From NCBI GenBank assembly GCA_013042895.1, contig JABDPD010000149.1:1-6486 (forward strand): a DNA stretch of 6,486 bases, read 5' to 3'. The position numbers were made by a program, and so were the translations under genes. Origin of the DNA: Boseongicola sp. Its GTDB lineage: Bacteria > Pseudomonadota > Alphaproteobacteria > Rhodobacterales > Rhodobacteraceae. Shown here piece by piece: positions 6,029 to 6,486 of this stretch (its first letter is position 1; the number at the start of each line of letters is the position of its first letter). The notes below the pieces were generated by a model that saw nothing but the letters and a program-made list of their open reading frames with translations, ran no database searches and had not been told where the DNA came from.

Positions 6029-6415
6029 TCAGTGGGCGCAGTTTTTACATTGACCATGAATTTCTACGACATGCCGGGCAGCCTTGAAGCGGCTAGGTCT
6101 TACCATGGCTTCGATCTTAGGCAGCAAGGACCCGCCATCATGCTCATCGACCATTCCACAGTCCTCACAAATCGCCAGGACCGGCAAACTCTTTCCGTGA
6201 TCGCACCGACAAGGAACAAAGGCTTTAAGTGATTCCAGTTTATGCGCCCGTCCTTGGTCAGTTAGGGCAGCAAGCGCTCGATATACCGTCGGGGGTGCGA
6301 TGTCCGGCTCATCGTCCTGAAGCTGCTCAAGAATTTGATAGGCCGTCATGGGGGCTTCTGAAGACGTAAGCACTCCTAGTATATCAGCCTGTCGCACAGC
6401 GGCTTGTTTGCGCAT
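6029..6415 (-). CDS. zur: Zur-type Fur-family zinc-responsive repressor
   Basis: A 128-residue cytoplasmic Fur-superfamily regulator. The winged-helix domain spans roughly residues 1-60, with recognition helix region APPTVYRALAALTDQG (40-55). The metal domain carries two structural Cys pairs: Cys83-x2-Cys86 (ICEDCG) and Cys123-x2-Cys126 (GQCKNC). By spacing against Escherichia coli Zur, His58, Cys69 and Glu91 align with the regulatory zinc ligands His77, Cys88 and Glu111. His73 may replace His96, but that region differs in length. VVEIHGQCKNC near the end is typical for Zur and argues against Fur, Mur or PerR. It is shorter than E. coli Zur (171 residues). It is first in the zinc operon, with GGGAGAG (6422-6428) before the ATG. 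A near-perfect palindrome overlaps its promoter, implying autoregulation together with zrgA and the transporter genes. The identity as Zur rests on family features plus zinc-linked neighbours. Confidence 0.9.
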   Translation of the reverse strand: MRKQAAVRQADILGVLTSSEAPMTAYQILEQLQDDEPDIAPPTVYRALAALTDQGRAHKLESLKAFVPCRCDHGKSLPVLAICEDCGMVDEHDGGSLLPKIEAMVRPSRFKAARHVVEIHGQCKNCAH

Positions 6416-6421
6416 TGCTCA

Positions 6422-6428
6422 CTCTCCC
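6422..6428 (-). promoter_or_regulatory. Ribosome binding site of zur
   Basis: GGGAGAG on the minus strand lies 6 bases before the zur ATG (6415), supporting that start codon. Confidence 0.6.
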
Positions 6429-6438
6429 GGATTGCGTA

Positions 6439-6462
6439 TTTGTTATTTTATAAAGTAACAAA
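6439..6462. promoter_or_regulatory. Candidate Zur operator (24-base palindrome)
   Basis: This AT-rich inverted repeat has arms TTTGTTA (6439-6445) and TAACAAA (6456-6462) around the central TTTATAAA (6447-6454). It matches its reverse complement at 22 of 24 positions; only 6446 and 6455 break symmetry. TGTTA/TAACA arms are the typical core of Zur boxes, although the 10-base spacing here is longer than the 5 bases in the E. coli consensus, so two overlapping sites are possible. It lies 23 bases before the zur start and covers the predicted -10 box, which is where a repressor would act. Confidence 0.75.
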
Positions 6463-6475
6463 CCGCAACCTTGAA
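6447..6475 (-). promoter_or_regulatory. Predicted sigma70-type promoter of the zur-zrg operon
   Basis: On the minus strand TTCAAG (6470-6475, -35, 3 of 6 consensus) is followed after exactly 17 bases by TATAAA (6447-6452, -10, 5 of 6). The -10 lies at the centre of the palindrome, so Zur binding would block it. The downstream leader of about 25-30 bases holds the zur ribosome binding site. The -35 is weak, so the call rests mainly on the -10, the spacing and position. Confidence 0.55.
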
Positions 6476-6486
6476 GTACATTAACC

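Noticed and set aside
6029..6415. Assignment as Fur, Mur or PerR instead of Zur
   Set aside because: The HGQCKNC ending, ligand spacing like E. coli Zur and linkage to a His-rich zinc protein favour Zur. A His-rich N-terminal motif region typical of Fur is absent.
1..6486. Mobile element, CRISPR array, tRNA or rRNA
   Set aside because: No transposase or integrase reading frame, no spaced direct repeats and no tRNA-like cloverleaf were seen; the gene content is ordinary chromosomal.

Overview
The window looks like chromosomal DNA of an alphaproteobacterium, most likely Rhodobacteraceae or a close relative. The evidence is protein level: a C4-pathway 5-aminolevulinate synthase (the alphaproteobacterial route to heme), a periplasmic pseudoazurin, a short alphaproteobacterial-style Zur, moderately high GC and compact operons. 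The genus cannot be fixed from the sequence. No RNA gene, CRISPR array, transposon or integration site was seen.

Left part, plus strand (1-1450): the 3' two thirds of a 5-aminolevulinate synthase gene (hemA type; its start lies outside the window), a 79-base gap with a GC-rich hairpin, then a pseudoazurin gene with all four type 1 copper ligands and a twin-arginine-like signal. A strong hairpin at 1418-1447 separates it from the convergent minus-strand block and probably serves as terminator for both sides.

Middle, minus strand (1469-2362): a stand-alone member of the isocitrate lyase / PEP mutase superfamily. It is closer to the 2,3-dimethylmalate lyase / oxaloacetate-hydrolysing branch than to PrpB or AceA.

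Right part, minus strand (2431-6486, transcribed right to left): a compact six-gene operon that I read as a zinc-responsive metal-handling system. The order is Zur repressor, ZrgA-like His-rich periplasmic protein, LolD/MacB-type ABC ATPase, FtsX-like permease, and two tandem DUF3299 proteins. The last four genes are linked by a 2-base gap, two 4-base ATGA overlaps and a 7-base overlap, so translation is probably coupled. Upstream of zur, a 24-base near-perfect palindrome at 6439-6462 covers the -10 box of a plausible promoter, which suggests Zur represses its own operon.

Proposed working model: under zinc starvation Zur leaves the palindrome and the operon is expressed. ZrgA is exported by Sec and captures Zn(II) through a tract with 12 histidines in 40 residues. 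The ATPase and permease form a mechanotransmission-type complex in the inner membrane, and the two DUF3299 proteins, apparently exported by Tat, act in the periplasm. From memory, a related five-gene system in Vibrio cholerae is called ZrgABCDE and takes part in zinc uptake. The mechanism of the FtsX-type transporter and of the DUF3299 proteins is the least understood and most interesting part of this window.
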